In this document: piece after piece, positions 1 to 10,798 of the stretch
Layout: each line of letters starts with the position of its first letter
How positions within the stretch are numbered: the stretch's first letter is position 1
DNA from: Lactifluus volemus
Taxonomy: Eukaryota; Basidiomycota; Agaricomycetes; Russulales; Russulaceae
Direction of reading: 5' to 3'
Assembly: GCA_022376515.1 (NCBI GenBank)
Contig: WTXI01000009.1
Location: 806,001-870,000 of the forward strand
Length of the DNA stretch: 64,000 nucleotides
Notes under the pieces: model-generated
The model's input: only the letters and a program-made list of their open reading frames with translations
Told to the model about the DNA's origin: nothing
Database searches by the model: none
Translations under genes and position numbers: made by a program

Positions 1-345
1 ATCACAAGGTCAGTCCCTCCAGCTATCGGCTCCGATGGAGCAGGATTGACGGGATTAGCGGCTTGACAAGGCACTCGTGAGCGATCGGAACGACACATTA
101 AAATAGTACACACAGATAGGGTGATCATTGCTGGAGTCAGGATTACAGGTGTTTGGAACCCGTTTCCTCCAAATGGGCGACATATTTCAACTTGGTTTTG
201 AAGATGATGACGGGACGAGCGAGCAAGTGGGAACGTGGCGCCTGGGCTTTTTTTTTCTAGTACAGTACCTTGCCCTGCCCTCGGCGTCAGGCCCGATTAG
301 TCAGCGCGCACTGCAGTGCCTAGATATATTCTTCCCTTGAGTAGC
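1..345. other. left edge, no gene recognised
   Basis: Only short unsupported reading frames occur here. No splice pattern, family motif or terminal repeat was recognised. It lies just outside the duplicated block that starts near 346. Confidence 0.4.
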
Positions 346-1063
346 TGAAATGCGAATGAAAGTCGATGTGAATATACCGATAAAGAGTCACGAATAGACG
401 TCTGCGGGTGGAACGACTGCGAAATGGAGGAGAGGTACAGTAAAACAGGGTTTTTTCTAAGGGAAGATACAAGTACGAAATGAACTCCACGCACGTTCTT
501 ACCGACGGTCTAACCCTCCGCGTCGGTAGCGTCAACGTAACTTACGTCTTGGACACGCTATCCGTAAACTCCTTGAACACGCCACTGACAAATTGGCCAG
601 CTGCGCCGTGTCGATCCGATTATCGTCGCATAACTCGACCACCACGCCGCTGCGGCGAACTGCGGCTGCCCCTCTGCCGCCGTCGAGCACGGCGAGAGCA
701 TGTACCGGTCCCATTTCGAGGACAAAATGTTGGAAGTGAATGTGGGGGCCGCGTATGCTGTGTGGACGCGCGTTGAACTGTCCATAGACGCATACAGTAA
801 ATTGAAATCAGTCCATCAGTCGGATGCGGAAGTGAAGCGAGGCGAGACGGGCGTCAAAAGCGTAGCCTACAACCACAGCAGTAGCAACTGCGGAAAAGGC
901 ATGCAGATGCAGACGCCACAGAGTTTGCTCTGCACCATCGGTGAGGTATCTGGTGTGTCTGAGACATGGACGCAGACATCAAGCGGCCGCAAGGGGGTGA
1001 CTCGAAGAGGAATTCCGAGGTGCTACAGTACTATAACAGTAATATGAGATTGGACAAGACTAA

Positions 1064-2778
1064 TCAATTATCCTCTGTCCCGCTACTGTCGCTGACACTC
1101 CTGACACTGTTTATGCCACTGATGCTCTCCTCCTTCATAGGACGTGGTGACTCGGACTCATCGCGCGACTCACACTTGTTGCGCGACTCGGATCTCACGC
1201 TGTCCTCCCTTTGCTTCCTTTCTCTCCTGAGAGCCTTTGCCCTCCTTATCGCCTTATCCCTTTCTCGTTCCTCAGCCTCTTTTTCCCGGCGCCTCTCGCG
1301 CACGACTAGCGCACGGGTCTCGCAGATGCCGGGGCTGCACATCGACCCCCCGTGCTCGGGGCAATCCCACCTTTCCTCTTCCTTACCCACTATCCTGACT
1401 CTCTTCGGGTCCTCTCGCGGTGTATCATGCCCATCCCACAGATTCTCATATATCTCGGGCTCAGTTTGAGTCTGGCTCGAGGGCATGTCGTCATGGGCAC
1501 CGCACGAAATGATGGTGCTCCGACTTGGCGAATCGTCGAACAGGTCATCCATAGCTACCGCTATCGATTCTTTCGGACTATCTTCTTCATAATATCCAAA
1601 CTTTTTGTCGAGGGCCCTTAGCCCACAGCGTGGCGGGGACCGTGACTGGGACTTGTGGTTGCCGGAACCAAGAACGTTGGTAGGGACACGAGTGGGGAGT
1701 ATATCGCCAATGTCGGTGCTCTGATACCCGCTGCTCGCGTGCGTTGGCGCGGCCGAGGACATAGATGTGGTGGAAAGGCGTCTCCCTGGAGAACCATGAT
1801 CTACAGCTGATAAGATTGCAGAAAAAGGAAACGTACATTGGCTGGCGCGAATGGCTGTAGCCGAGGCGGACGCGCGAGAAGTCGTAGAAGGTGGCGGTGG
1901 CGGCGACAGAGCGTTTCTGGATCCAGAACAGGAAAAGTCGCTCTGAGAAACGATTTGCCTATTGTCCCTGGATGAAGACGCAGCATTGTTATTCCTAGCT
2001 GCAAGCCCTTCCGGCGATTCAACTATGACGCAAGATGAGTTTATAAATGCTAGGAATGAGTCGAACATGCGCAAATACCCTTTAGTACCGGCGGAGGTCG
2101 GAGGAGGAGAAAAGAGTTCTGAAGTGGGCGGCACAGTCGCGTGGCCTCAGAAGGTACATCGCAGTAGGTAGGTTTGGGATACGGGTATTTGATCCGGCTG
2201 GAGGAGACCGAACTTTCAAGACTTCCATATATCGATATACTAAGTTACTCACGTCTTGTCAGGCGCCCAACCTCGAAACCAATGTTCTTCGATCCATGTA
2301 CGTTTCCAACCTGACAATGTATAAGTAACAATAACTGAAACGTCACTAGTACTGAACCCACCGTTCTCCTCTATTGAACTTCCCGTCTCGAGGTTACAGC
2401 AGAACACTTTTGAAGACTCGCTCAACTCGGCTTGTATCGGGTTCAACAATATCCTTGACCACGAATGCATTCCCAACAAAATTTCAAACTTGTCAAACCC
2501 GCAATCGATTTCGATTATCACCATTCCTGGAGACTGAAAACTCAGACGACGAATCAGTTTCCTGACGAGTTTCCGATTAAGAAAACATTATCATAAAAAC
2601 CCACAGTCGGATTCTGGAACATGGCCGTCAAGACATCCTTTTTGCCTATGCAACACGCTAGCCAGAGCGCGAGTGCGCGCCAATCCGCGTCGAGTGCGCG
2701 TCGATCCGCGTCGAGTGGATATGGACGCACGATGGTAAGGTACTTGGGCTCGTCATCCGATGGTGGCGGTGGCGTCAT
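1064..2778 (-). CDS. N-module protein with Ser-rich and charged coiled-coil tail (copy 1)
   Basis: Function unknown. Exons read 2778-2605, 2533-2362 and 2310-2253, then from 2197. The first four exons encode a module of about 160 residues shared with the genes at 59630 and 63523 and with copy 2. Key runs are EPKYLTIVRPYPL, RALALWLACC, SPGMVIIEIDCGF, NLETG and EEHWFRGW. Alternating hydrophobic strands and helices suggest a beta-alpha-beta-beta-alpha-beta fold like an RRM, which is inference only. The 3' part is Ser-rich and carries a Cys/His knot CPEHGGSMCSPGIC, followed by an Arg/Glu-rich coiled coil and a Ser-rich tail. A 36-nt intron (gtacgt..gtag, about 1812-1847) is supported because copy 2 has 37 nt there. 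The frame of the fourth exon (RIKYPYP..) does not run into the frame of the Ser-rich part, so an unseen intron, a frameshift or two separate genes remain possible. Confidence 0.6.
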
Positions 2779-2819
2779 CGTGCGTCTTCTTCACAGTCGG
2801 TTACTACTGTAACGGGCTA

Positions 2820-3605
2820 TTACAGAGCAGCACCCAGTAGCAAAGAAAAACGTGTATTTGCAACAAAGGCAGGGTGAGGAGAGGAGGGTGGAGAGGCTTG
2901 ACAGACGAGAAGGGGGGTGGTGGGTGGCCTTTGTATTGCTAGGCCATTTGGATTTTAAGAAACAAGAAATGAGGAAGGGTGAAGCTGCGCTTGTGCGAGT
3001 CATGCGGCGACATGCGTAGCCTACGGTGGGAAGGGAGCGCCACTAGTTGCTGTCCAAAGACGCAGTCCGCAGACAATGCTTCCCTCACTTCGATCACACC
3101 ACCGCTGCTTCGATGCGCAACGCAGTATTTGATCTAACTCATCATCAAACAGCACATTACACAAAATATCCGCAATTCACCTTGACCCCTCTAGGCAATT
3201 CCCGCTGATGGCCTCGACCCCAACCCCGGCCGTTATTCGAGATCGTAAGGGCAAGAATCTGCGTCTCAGCACGATCTGATCCGCTGCTGTGCGGCATCGT
3301 TGAACCCACTGGGGCACAGCGTGGCGTAACTTATGCAGTTACAATACCAAGTTATGCCTAATTGGACTGTTGACTGTAGAGGCCATCCATGACGACTTGG
3401 CCTTTTGCGTTGATGCTGCTTCACGCTGTGCTTGATTCTCCTGCGCACCTCAGGAAATGCGTAGTTTTATGGCACTATAGGGGCTTCCGTAGCACGTAGC
3501 AGGTGAGCAGAGGTTTTCATCGTGAACAAACAAAGGCTTGATTCAGTCGGAGGAGGGCACTAGCGAGCCAGTACTATTAGTTGCTGCATATCACTCAACT
3601 TCACA
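2820..3605. other. spacer between the two genes of copy 1
   Basis: No gene recognised. A minus-strand frame at 3266-3448 is Arg/Lys-rich at its start and is conserved in copy 2 (12902-13165), but the conservation is no better than that of flanking non-coding DNA. Both genes are on the minus strand, so this spacer should hold the promoter of the N-module gene's neighbour and the 3' end of the ABC gene. Confidence 0.4.
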
Positions 3606-5546
3606 CTACATCATCGCGCCTACACCTCCTTCCAATTTGAACCTCTTCACACCATCCTCTACGCCCCACGGTACCTCATCTTCCCAATGACTGATCACGA
3701 CAACAGCCTGTTCATCGCTGACACCTTCATCACTTCTCAAAAACGCTCTCGCAGAGCGAATCATCTCGTCATCCATGCCAGCCCATACTTCATCCAGTAG
3801 CACGACCGGCGGACGACCAACAAGTGCGCGCATCAGGAGCACCATACTCTGTACGCCGGCAGGTAACGATGCGAACGGTCGCTGCGCGAACATTTCCGCA
3901 GACTCTTCACCACCCCACGTATGTGGGCCAAGCCCATGTAGGATCGCCCAGATGCGATTTGCACGCCACGCGCGCTCGGGCTCACTCAGCTCGCCATGTA
4001 GGCCGACGCCGAGGCCCCGCGGGCCGAGCGGAACAAAGCCGCCGTCAAAGCCCGTCGCGATAGCCTCCCATACGCTCATGTTGCGCGCGCGGGGCCAGGC
4101 ATTGTACAACTCCGGGGAGACGACGCCGATACGAGCGCGGAGGTGGGTCGTCTCGTGCATTCGTCGAGCGGCACCAAAAAGCGTAAGCGCAGACGTGGGC
4201 GAGCGTTGGGTGTAAGATTGTGGGTGATCCCCAGTCAGCACGGAGAGCAACGTGGTTTTTCCGGAACCTGGGTCGAGTTGCGCTGTTTGATTTTTTCAAA
4301 GTTCTGGGAGTGCAGTCATCAACTTACCGTTTGTGCCTTGGAGATGCCAGCGATCCCCGGCGCGTATAGTCCATTTGATATCTTTAAGGATCTGCACAAA
4401 ACTAGTAAAGGATTCCAAAAAAAATACAGTTGGAAGATAGGTAACTGACATGTCGTTCATGGTATCGAACATTGACGTTCTTCATATCGACCAAGACTTT
4501 GGCTTCTGCTCTCGAATCCGGTGCTTCCATTGAAGCCACTGAACGAGTGTGTGAGGCCAGCTCTTTCAAGATTGTTGTCCGTTCTCCGGTCTTCACACGT
4601 CCGCCTTGCACCAGAGCGATGTGAGTAATCCACTCGGGGATTGGGTCTTGCAGGCGAAGGCCCATGATAATGCGAGGGTTATTGGAAGCGTGAACCGAGT
4701 GAAGAAGAGAGAGCAGTGTTGGTCGGGTTTTAAAGTCGAGCCCAGCTAACTTAGATGAATTGTGAGCCTAGACTTTACATATAAAAAAGATGGGCCAGAA
4801 TTCACTCAAAGGTTCATCAAGAAGAAGGATATCGGGTTATTCTAGAAGCGCTTTGACAATCCTGGCCCGACGAGTCTGGCCATTACTAAGTGCTACGAAA
4901 GGAAGGTCGAGCAAATGAACCAATTCCAACTTTTCTGTCAACTCTTCGAACCTTTGCGCCCTTTCTTCAGTCTGCGAGGCAGGGTTTTTCGAAGAGTTAT
5001 CCACGAGAGACGACATTTTGGACTCTTGCGCGAGGCCAGATTCTTTGGGGAACATACTTTGACGGAGTGTGATACGATCTTCATCGCGCACAGCAACATA
5101 CCGTGCCGTGTAGTCATAGAATGCACCACCCGATGCACGTGGACGATGCGCGAATGAGACAAAACATATGGCTTCGTTTATGGGACGCGACTTGAGGGCG
5201 AGAGATGGGAGGGGTCCGCCAGGTGGAGGGGGAGATATGCGCATGTTACCGAGAAGGGTCTGAATATCGCGTGTGTAAACGAGTGGGCATGCATAGTGGA
5301 TCGGAAGGGGATGAAAACGTAGAACAGACTCACCTCAAGCAACGCCGTCTTTTCACCCGCACCTGACCCTACGACTGCCCAACTCTCTCCCTCTCGAACT
5401 GTCCAGTCAAGAGCACGGAGGACAGGTTTAGCATTGTTGGGGTTGTCGTGATAACTACTTTCGCACGGGAAATACCAAGGGGCACATGCGAGACCAAGGA
5501 AGTGATTGTGGCGGTATCGAGGTAGGCGCTTCAACGGGTAGAACAT
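3606..5546 (-). pseudogene. twin-ATPase ABC protein, copy 1, broken
   Basis: Same exon pattern as the intact gene at 13334-15258. Two lesions are visible. In the first ATPase domain the Gln codon after the LSNGQ signature (CAA in copy 2) is TAA here (4837-4839), just before the Walker B strand. The 5' part of exon 1 is also lost: homology to copy 2 ends at about 5437, and an unrelated reading frame (start near 5546) now precedes the shared PNNAKPVLRALDW segment. The second ATPase domain (3606-4267) is still open, with GSGKTT, VVLLDE and the switch His in VVVISH. Translation would end before the first Walker B, so the gene is probably dead, although a shorter protein from a downstream start cannot be excluded. 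Confidence 0.85.
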
Positions 5547-6207
5547 TTGAATGCTGAGGCGCTGGTGCTAGCTGAGCCAGTGACGCGATCGTGGGACACT
5601 ATGATAGTGCCTATCGCAGGCATCAGAAGCTCCGACAAACGCAAGGGCGATGTCAGCGCAATTTTGATGCCAAGGACGGACACCACGCGATGGGGCCCCC
5701 CTCATTATGGAGGACGAGAATCCAGAGACCTATGAGCAACAAAGGTCACATCACCAATGAAGAAAGTAACAGATCTAGAGGGGTAAATGCACATCACCAA
5801 GCCTGGCAGGAAAGCACCGTCCAGATGCCCTAATGCTCTTCCGACATGTCACAGATGACACCTCTTCAAGAAGGTCGTAATGTCGATGTCAATATCCAGG
5901 AATTGAGGGACAAGGAGAAATGTGTGAGTGAAGGCCAGCAGGTGTGAGAACGCAGTTTCCGAATTACCCTCCCCAACAATTGCTGATGCATGGTAATGAA
6001 TCGGAGTGTGTGAATAACATACTCGTTACAAGCAAGAACAAATGTTTTCTATGTCGCGGGACATACAGATTAAGTAGGTGAACGAGTGGAAAAAGGGACG
6101 GAAGACCCGAAGAAGCAGGACGGATGGCCAATATAGGGAAAAATACCACGTGAAGAGGATTACTAACCGGATTAGTAAGAAGGCGACTTTTGACTTTTAC
6201 AGAATAC
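5547..6207. other. no recognised feature
   Basis: Only short frames without homology I can name. This is the unduplicated DNA to which the truncated copy 1 is joined. Confidence 0.35.
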
Positions 6208-6415
6208 CTTGCAAGCAAGGTAACTTGCAAGCAAGGTAACTTGCAAGCAAGGTAACTTGCAAGCAAGGTAACTTGCAAGCAAGGTAACTTGCAAGCAAGG
6301 TAACTTGCAAGCAAGGTAACTTGCAAGCAAGGTAACTTGCAAGCAAGGTAACTTGCAAGCAAGGTAACTTGCAAGCAAGGTAACTTGCAAGCAAGGTAAC
6401 TTGCAAGCAAGGTAA
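6208..6415. repeat. minisatellite, 13 perfect copies of a 16-bp unit
   Basis: The unit cttgcaagcaaggtaa is repeated 13 times without a mismatch (208 bp). Each unit contains the near-palindrome CTTGCAAGCAAG. Because 16 is not a multiple of three, long open frames appear in all minus-strand phases with a 16-residue period; these are artefacts of the repeat, not genes. Confidence 0.95.
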
Positions 6416-6660
6416 TTCTAGATGCTTTAGGACCTGAAATTTAGGGGTAATTAAAACCCATTGTGTAGTGCATAGTGAGAGAGACAATAAAAACACACAA
6501 TCATTGAAAATCAGACCAAACACACACACTAGTCTAAAAAAGTTGTACAACCAAGCAAACTACCAGAAATTGACTGTCAAGGTGGGTTCACGGCCGTGGG
6601 AAAATCCTTATAGATGTATAATTTTATATAACAAGGATTCCGGATCTGCCCAATTCGCCC

Positions 6661-7012
6661 TCACAAGATGCCGAGGCTAGTGTTCCCGCAACAACCCGAT
6701 CTGGCGACGCAAGCGACGATTGAAGCGATATCAGAAAGAAGTTCGCCATTAACAACGCCGCAGTTGCTAACGCAAGTATTGGCGCAATCACGAGTGGAGC
6801 AATCACAGGGAGTGGAAATTTGTCGGGTTGTAACATGTGTATTGTCGGGACTCGAGCTCGTCTGCTCGAACAGGTCAGATTGCTCAAGGCTGGATCCGCA
6901 ACGAGCGTACCGTAATCTTGTTCAGGTTCCCCACTTTGGAGTTGCTCGTAGTTGGCACAGCCGATGCAGCGAGGGGTACAAGAAGAGCAGTCAATAATTT
7001 GAAGAACAACAT
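6661..7012 (-). CDS. small secreted cysteine-rich protein, 100 aa
   Basis: Not an intact single frame: exon 1 is 7012-6911 (34 codons), a 49-nt intron is 6910-6862 (gtacgc..gagcag), and exon 2 is 6861-6661 (66 codons plus TGA). Residues 1-18 form a clear signal peptide: a Lys followed by a hydrophobic core ending Ala-Ala-Ser-Ala. The mature protein is Ser/Thr-rich and then has eight cysteines at 53, 55, 60, 64, 68, 85, 91 and 92 (pattern CxC, C, C, C, C, CC). An even number of cysteines and small size fit a disulfide-stabilised extracellular protein. No family is recognised. It could be a secreted effector-like or cell-wall protein; that is inference from form only. It stands alone between the minisatellite and a membrane-protein gene. 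Confidence 0.7.
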
Positions 7013-7881
7013 TGTAGCCAAAGGGTGTAGTAAGGTGATAGATGTTCGGGGAGGGTCAGCTTGTCGCCGGGTGTGTCACTGTGTGTGCTTGAAGGAAAAT
7101 GTTCGAGCTACCTGGCTGGTACGAGAAAATATCATAGGAGTTAGAACAACGACGGCGATGACGACGGCGATAGAAGGTATACACACCGGGAACACAGAAG
7201 GAAGTAAAACTTGAAAGACTCGAAAGATGAGGGAAGTCATTGGAATCGAGGCGACTTTTATATTGAAAGATTACCCGTAAGTTCAGTTAGTGCACCGGCA
7301 TGTCCGGTCTTGTCAGAGGCGCCACCAATATATCACAGACATTGCCCCTATGCTCATTTGATTATTATGTATACAGAAGCGAGGACCGCATCTTGAAGTT
7401 GACATCACCGCCGGCTCAGGCAGTCGATGATAGTCGAAATTCACAATCAGCCGTGACTGGGCGTACAAGTACAAGGTCACAGGTCGCACAGAAATGTGAA
7501 TGATAGCCGAGAAACGGTTATCATCATTGATCATCTCCATGTAATTGAAGCTGTGTCTTTCTTACCAAGAGCTTTGTCTTTAACAATAAGATTATTTGCT
7601 AATATTATGTGATATGCGGTTTGCGCGAATCAGCTCTAGGTGATACGCTCTCTCGAAGGTGAACAGACCGCAAAGGTAATTGTAGTATTTTACCATGCAT
7701 GCATAACGTTGAAAAAGCAAAAAAAAAAAAAGACTATAAACAACATGTCTCAAGGTCAAAAGGATAAAAATATTATATGCAATCGGTGGACCCAAGGAGC
7801 AGAAAAGGTGTGTTGGAAAAAAAACTGCCGGACTTGGAGGGGAGAGTGAGGGAGAAGAACCACCTCGGGTGCGTACGCGAC
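7013..7881. other. upstream region of the secreted-protein gene and spacer
   Basis: Pyrimidine-rich tracts on the minus strand just upstream of 7012 fit a fungal promoter. From 7220 to 7880 the DNA is AT-rich, with a poly-A run near 7720. No gene, transposon end or tandem repeat was found. Confidence 0.4.
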
Positions 7882-9490
7882 TCAATCCGAGTCCATATGG
7901 AACAGCCCATCATCATCGCCTCCGGTCAGTTCTGTATCTGTATCTGAATCCACCCACTGGTCAGCAACAGCACCTCCATTTTCATCATCCTGTGGTCTGC
8001 GAGTCCGCATTCGGACTATAGTAGTCCTTCTGATACCAGACATCAGACCATCACCGTTCACAGAGCCCTTCTCAAACACCCTAGCTGGTATAGCAGAGGC
8101 GCTCAATGGAACATAATTTGCTACGGGAGGAACAGGAGAAATTGTGAACACGTCGTCCTCAGCGCTGCCGCTGCCGCGGTGCCGGTGGTGGTGGTGGTGG
8201 TGGTGGTGGTGGTGGTGGTGGTGGTGGTGGTGGTGGTGGTGAAGATGATGGTGCGCCCGGCACACTCTATGTAAATGCGCACTGCGTGTCCACATCCTTG
8301 GAGAGTGCGGTACGGGTCCATTGAGCAACATCTCAGGATGCGAGCTCGAGCGCTGCATTGGCAAGATGGGAGTAGGCGACAGGGGCGCATGACGCGCATG
8401 CGGGGTACGCTCGCGCGGCCCACGATGATGGTACGGGTGATGATGGTGACATACCGGCGTGAGATAGGTCCGAGTCGTGGTTGTGGTCGTAGCTGGACCC
8501 GACACTGGCGGCGGATCCATCATGGGCGATGCGAGGCCGGGACTGCGGGTGCGGTAGCCGGTACAATTTCCAGCTCCCGCGCTCGCGCCTGCGCGTGAGG
8601 CACAAGTGCCGTCGGGGTATCTGAGACATTTGAGGTCGACAGTAGCTCGGTGTTTGCGCGGCGCAGTCCGGAGGGAACCCAATCGCTGCTGAGTCTCAGA
8701 CTGCGTCAGCCCCATTCTCGCATAGAGTCTGCCTTGTTGTTGACGCGTGGTGTATGAAATTCGCCTGGCGATCCCCGCGTGACACTGAGGAATGCAAGGA
8801 CGGCAAGCAGCAGACAGAGCTGTGCTACTTCCAAACGTTTCTCCACAACGACCTGTGGAGAGGCTATCAACTCACGGGATACACGGTCGAATTTAAACGA
8901 AACGGGCAGACCTCCTCGGCAACCTGTGAGATGAGAGCATGTTGTGTAATGTCCATTTCCAGGCGGTGCCTTTCAAAGCCACGATCGAACGTTTGTACCC
9001 CTGGGCCTGCGCACGCCCCAGGTCCTCGAGGCGGCCAATGTCTTCGCTCAGACGCCTGAGCATCTCTTGCATGGCGCTCGTCTGTTCTTCGACATAGCGT
9101 GCGTAGAGTGTGATATTTGCCTAGAGCGCGGTGAGTCGGTTCATGGTTGTGCGATAGATAGACTTACCGGTATGTACTGTGGCTGGCGATGGAGAGGGAA
9201 AGGGGCTGACTATAGTATGTGAGATGCTTGAATGACAGAAGAAGAGGAGTTTGTTGTGAGAAGTGAATGAGAAGACGAGCGTGACGCAGATACGGTAGCT
9301 CCGGAGATGTTCACCGGCCGGGATGATAAAAGTACAGATGATGGTGGGGAAGAAGACTCGTTGCTTGAAAAGATGAGAGATCGTACAGTAGAATCATTCA
9401 TATGCTAATTAGAACCTGAGGGCGGGAGAGAAGAGGCAGGCGAAGAGGTAGTAATGGTTGAAGAATTAGGACTAGTTAGTGCAAGTTGAG
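7882..9490 (-). CDS. putative single-pass membrane protein with coiled coil and poly-His tail
   Basis: Not recognised. The 3' exon (8715-7882 or slightly longer) encodes a basic, Pro/His-rich region with an uninterrupted run of 19 His, then an acidic C-terminus ending DSD. Upstream on the same strand a frame from about 9120 encodes a coiled coil (YVEEQTSAMQEMLRRL, then EDIGRLEDL), preceded by a good acceptor (gcgctctag) and a 57-nt intron. A further frame near 8880-8780 has a membrane segment (QLCLLLAVLAFLSV). A Ser/Thr-rich stretch with N-glycosylation sites lies at 9401-9210. Order: extracellular Ser-rich, coiled coil, membrane span, His-rich cytosolic tail. Exact splicing between the membrane exon and the His exon was not resolved because the frame changes there, so limits are approximate. 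Confidence 0.45.
8184..8240. repeat. (GGT)19 trinucleotide repeat
   Basis: Nineteen perfect GGT units read on the minus strand as CAC/ACC and encode the 19-His tract of the gene above. A pure codon repeat is prone to length change. Confidence 0.95.
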
Positions 9491-9745
9491 CATGCGACGA
9501 TGGTTCAGTCCGAGCAATGTCCGTACTGTGTCGGAAGGAGAATTCTACGGTTTCAGGCGATCACGACGTTTCGGTCATCCGACGGACTGCTGTTCAGTCT
9601 CTAGGAGCAAGTCGGGATGGTGAGCGATCTGATCCTGTTGCCGCGCACTGCTTTCTTCCTCCCAGGTATCCCACTTTCATTGTTCGAGATGGGTGAGGCC
9701 ATAGACGCGAAGGAGGGGAGATGGGGCAGTAATACTCGTTTGAGT
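9491..9745. other. spacer before duplication copy 2
   Basis: No gene seen. It ends where homology to copy 1 begins. Confidence 0.35.
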
Positions 9746-9961
9746 AAATGCGAATGAAAGTCGATGTGAATGTACCAATAAAAAGTCGTCGGCGGGTGGA
9801 ACGACTGCGAAAAGGAGGAGAGGAACAGTAAAACAGGGTTTTTTCCAAGGGAAGATAGAAGTACGAAATGAACTCCACGCATGTTCTTACCGACATACGC
9901 CCCGACGACGACCCGTCTAACCCTCCGCGTCGGTAACGTCAACGTAACTTACGTCTTGGAC

Positions 9962-10353
9962 CAGTGTTGTGCCGGTCGCAAGACTGTCGTTAAAGTCGCC
10001 GACTGTCACCGATGTGACTTCTCGCAACCAAACCATGACCACGACCTTATTGAGTGCCAGGGGGTGTCCCAGTATATTATGTAATGCAATTGATATTTGC
10101 ATTGTATGTACATAATGGGATATCGTGTTCGCAGTGGCAACTTCGCACGATGAGTTCAAAATTACCTTAAGTAGAATAGGTCTGATGTAGCCACGACCCT
10201 TGCGCACACAGAGGCAGGACCCTATGGCAGTGATCATGGCAGTTGCTGGCACCCGCAAAGTCACGGACGTGTGACCGTTGACGACCTTTAGTGACTTTCT
10301 CACGATTTACGGTCAGTGACTTTGGCCTGAGGTCACCGACCGGCACAACACTG
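9962..10353. mobile_element. hAT-type MITE, 392 bp
   Basis: Perfect 17-bp terminal inverted repeats, cagtgttgtgccggtcg at 9962-9978 and its complement at 10337-10353, continue imperfectly inward. An exact 8-bp target duplication, tcttggac, flanks it (9954-9961 and 10354-10361). Copy 1 of the block holds a single uninterrupted ..cttggac.. at the same place (about 547-554), giving the empty site. The CAGTG end and 8-bp duplication are hAT hallmarks. There is no coding capacity, so it was mobilised in trans. Confidence 0.93.
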
Positions 10354-10798
10354 TCTTGGACATGCTATCCGTAAACTCCAACACCCCGCTAAAAAATTGG
10401 CCAGCTGCGCTGTGTCGATCTGATTATCGTCGCATAACTCGACCACCACGCTGCTGCGACGAACTGCGGCTGCCCCTCTGCCGCCGTTGAGCACGGCGAG
10501 AGCATATACCGGTCCCATTTCGAGGACGAAATGTTCGGAGTGAATGTGGGGGCCGCGTATGTGGTGTGGACGCGCGTTGAATAGTCCATAGACGCATACA
10601 GAAAGAAATCAGTCAATCAGTCGGATGCGGAAGTGAAGCGAGGCGAGACGGGCGTCAAAACCAGTAGCAACTGCGGAAAAGGCCTGCAGATGCAGACGCC
10701 ACAGCGTTTGCTCTGCACCATCGGTGAGGTATCTGGTGTGTCTGATACATGGACGCGCTACAGTACTACAACAGTAGTATGAGATTGGACAAGGATAA

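Larger units (their letters stand above)
346..5437. repeat. segmental duplication, copy 1 (N-module gene + ABC gene)
   Basis: This stretch aligns almost base for base with 9746-15158, at a spacing of about 9.73 kb, including introns and the spacer between the two genes. Homology starts near the shared words aatgcgaatgaaagtcgatg (347 and 9747). It stops in this copy near 5437, inside the first exon of the ABC gene, where copy 2 continues with the gene's own 5' end. Small indels and a 392-bp transposon in copy 2 are the main differences. Confidence 0.9.

Noticed and set aside
3266..3448. small basic ribosomal-protein-like gene on the minus strand
   Set aside because: Basic start only; no match to ribosomal protein sequences I know, and no better conserved in the duplicate than flanking DNA.
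6208..6415. possible CRISPR array
   Set aside because: Units are contiguous with no spacers, and the organism is a eukaryote.
5964..6550. three overlapping minus-strand frames of 72-148 codons
   Set aside because: They are the 16-bp minisatellite read in three phases.
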